Part shown: positions 63,031 to 64,000 of the stretch, one piece after another
Position numbering within the stretch: position 1 is the stretch's first letter
Layout of the letters: the number at the start of each line of letters is the position of its first letter
Assembly: GCF_000384155.1 (NCBI RefSeq)
Contig: NZ_KB913031.1
Span: 186,001-250,000 of the forward strand
Direction: 5' to 3'
Length of the DNA: 64,000 nt
From: Methylophilus sp. 42
Lineage (GTDB): Bacteria > Pseudomonadota > Gammaproteobacteria > Burkholderiales > Methylophilaceae
The notes under the pieces: generated by a model
The model's input: the letters and a program-made list of their open reading frames with translations, nothing else
What the model was told of the DNA's origin: nothing
Database searches by the model: none
Translations under genes and position numbers: made by a program

Positions 63031-64000
63031 ATGAAAACAAGAGCAATCCTGAGCGCGTTGTTCGCTGCCGCTTTTGCCACCGCGAATCCAGCATGGGCCG
63101 ATGATAAACCCGTGACTGAGCAATTAGTCGATACCTTGACAACGCTCTCCGGCGGCCCGCATGCGGGCTATCGCGCCAACCACGCCAAGGGTGTGCTGGT
63201 TGAGGGCACGTTTACACCGACTGCGCAGGCGGCAGGCATTAGCCAGGCGGCGCATTTCCAGAAAGTCTCGCCGGTGCTGGTGCGTTTTTCAAACGCGACT
63301 GGGGTGCCTAATATTCCCGATGCCAATGGCAACGCTTTTCCTAAAGGCATCGCGATTCGCTTTCAATTGCCAGATGGTACGGCGACTGACATTGTGAGTA
63401 TTTCGGTCAATGGTTTTCCGGCAGCGACACCTGAGGATTTTCTGGGCTTGCTGAATGCAGTGCGTGATTCAGCAGGCAGCACGGCCAAACCTAGCCCAGT
63501 GGAACAATTTTTAGGTACGCATCCGGCAGCCCTTAAATTTGTGACCACCCCGAAACCAGCACCGGTGAGTTTTGCCACCCAGCCATTTTTTGGGGTGAAT
63601 GCATTTGCATTCACGAATGCTGCTGGTAAATCAGTCTACGGTCGTTATCAGATTGTGCCTGTCGCCGGTGCGCAATATTTAAGCAAGGAAGCCACGGATA
63701 AGGCAGCGCCAGATTACCTGATGACCGATATTGTGGAACGCGTACAGGCCAAAGGTGTGCAATACAAAATATTGCTGCAATTGGCAGAGCAGGGCGATGA
63801 AGTGAATAACGCGACCGTGGCATGGCCGGATAGCCGTAAAACGGTAGAGTTGGGCACGTTAACACTCAATAAAGCCGTGGCTGATAGTAAAGCGGCAGAG
63901 AAGCCGATCATGTTTAACCCCTTACAGCTGACGGACGGCATTGCGCCTAGCCAGGATCCTATCTTGCTGGCACGCCCTACAGCTTATGCGGTGAGTTTCG
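63031..64000 (+). CDS. Exported catalase-family peroxidase, SrpA-like (cut by window end)
   Basis: The first 323 codons are present; the end lies beyond the window. A signal peptide (ILSALFAAAFATANPAWA) precedes the mature start DDKPVTEQ. Catalase-family haem-site motifs are NHAKGVLVEGTFTPT near residue 51, with the distal histidine, and VLVRFSNATGVPN near 88. AAAGGGA precedes the ATG by six bases. Related SrpA-type proteins are small periplasmic haem peroxidases. It follows an OhrR-like regulator, which suggests induction by peroxides. Confidence 0.85.
   Translation, partial: MKTRAILSALFAAAFATANPAWADDKPVTEQLVDTLTTLSGGPHAGYRANHAKGVLVEGTFTPTAQAAGISQAAHFQKVSPVLVRFSNATGVPNIPDANGNAFPKGIAIRFQLPDGTATDIVSISVNGFPAATPEDFLGLLNAVRDSAGSTAKPSPVEQFLGTHPAALKFVTTPKPAPVSFATQPFFGVNAFAFTNAAGKSVYGRYQIVPVAGAQYLSKEATDKAAPDYLMTDIVERVQAKGVQYKILLQLAEQGDEVNNATVAWPDSRKTVELGTLTLNKAVADSKAAEKPIMFNPLQLTDGIAPSQDPILLARPTAYAVSF

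Overview
The window reads as chromosome of a methylotrophic betaproteobacterium, most likely family Methylophilaceae (Methylotenera/Methylophilus/Methylovorus type). The basis is a methanol-dehydrogenase maturation block (mxaR-S-A-C-K-L), a stand-alone pqqA for the PQQ cofactor, the argH | algZ-algR | hemC-hemD neighbourhood, a PEP-CTERM protein, and an Anbu/ATP-grasp/alpha-E cluster. Genus is inference. No tRNA, rRNA or CRISPR array was recognised.

Layout. 0.2-7.7 kb: an AT-rich, probably acquired defence island with a type I restriction-modification operon (hsdM, hsdS, hsdR) and a DUF3800 gene. Facing the end of that gene is a short structured RNA with its own promoter and terminator on the minus strand. 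7.9-15.1 kb: a MocR regulator divergent from the mxaRSACKL block; mxaFJGI and mxaDEHB are not in the window. 15.1-19.4 kb: catalase-like protein, a 53-residue gene, a YcaC-like hydrolase and a pirin, with a LysR regulator divergent from pirin; two copies of one palindrome lie here. 19.6-21.6 kb: a GGDEF-EAL protein.

21.6-30.9 kb (minus strand): an eight-gene run, ATP-grasp, alpha-E, transglutaminase-like, Anbu, gmk, rpoZ, spoT, recG. The Anbu module sits between yicC (31.1-32.0 kb) and gmk, which are neighbours in many proteobacteria. 32.2-38.7 kb (plus): Ser/Thr kinase, PP2C phosphatase, rph, rdgB, a small conserved gene, recQ and hemW. 38.7-39.3 kb: a 556-bp non-coding element with long imperfect terminal inverted repeats. 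39.3-46.6 kb: a LysM-like membrane protein, argH, algZ-algR, an MscS-like membrane protein, hemC-hemD and a PEP-CTERM protein.

46.7-52.1 kb: an ArsR-type regulator, an Aas-type acyltransferase/acyl-ACP synthetase, LplT, and a periplasmic protein that resembles DUF4105/Lnb enzymes. Together they suggest lysophospholipid repair, perhaps coupled to lipoprotein acylation. 52.2-57.4 kb: a small secreted repeat protein, a membrane protein, an LTA-synthase-like phosphoglycerol transferase, and a fusion of a glycosidase-like barrel to a WaaP/InaA-like kinase. 57.5 kb: pqqA. 57.7-62.2 kb: DUF3034 outer-membrane protein, divergent truncated haemoglobin lipoprotein, cupredoxin and an EAL phosphodiesterase. 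62.5-64 kb: an OhrR/MarR regulator and an exported catalase-family peroxidase cut by the window end.

Most genes lie in tight operons with ATGA overlaps. Main themes are methanol oxidation support, cell-envelope maintenance, cyclic-di-GMP and (p)ppGpp signalling, haem synthesis and peroxide defence.
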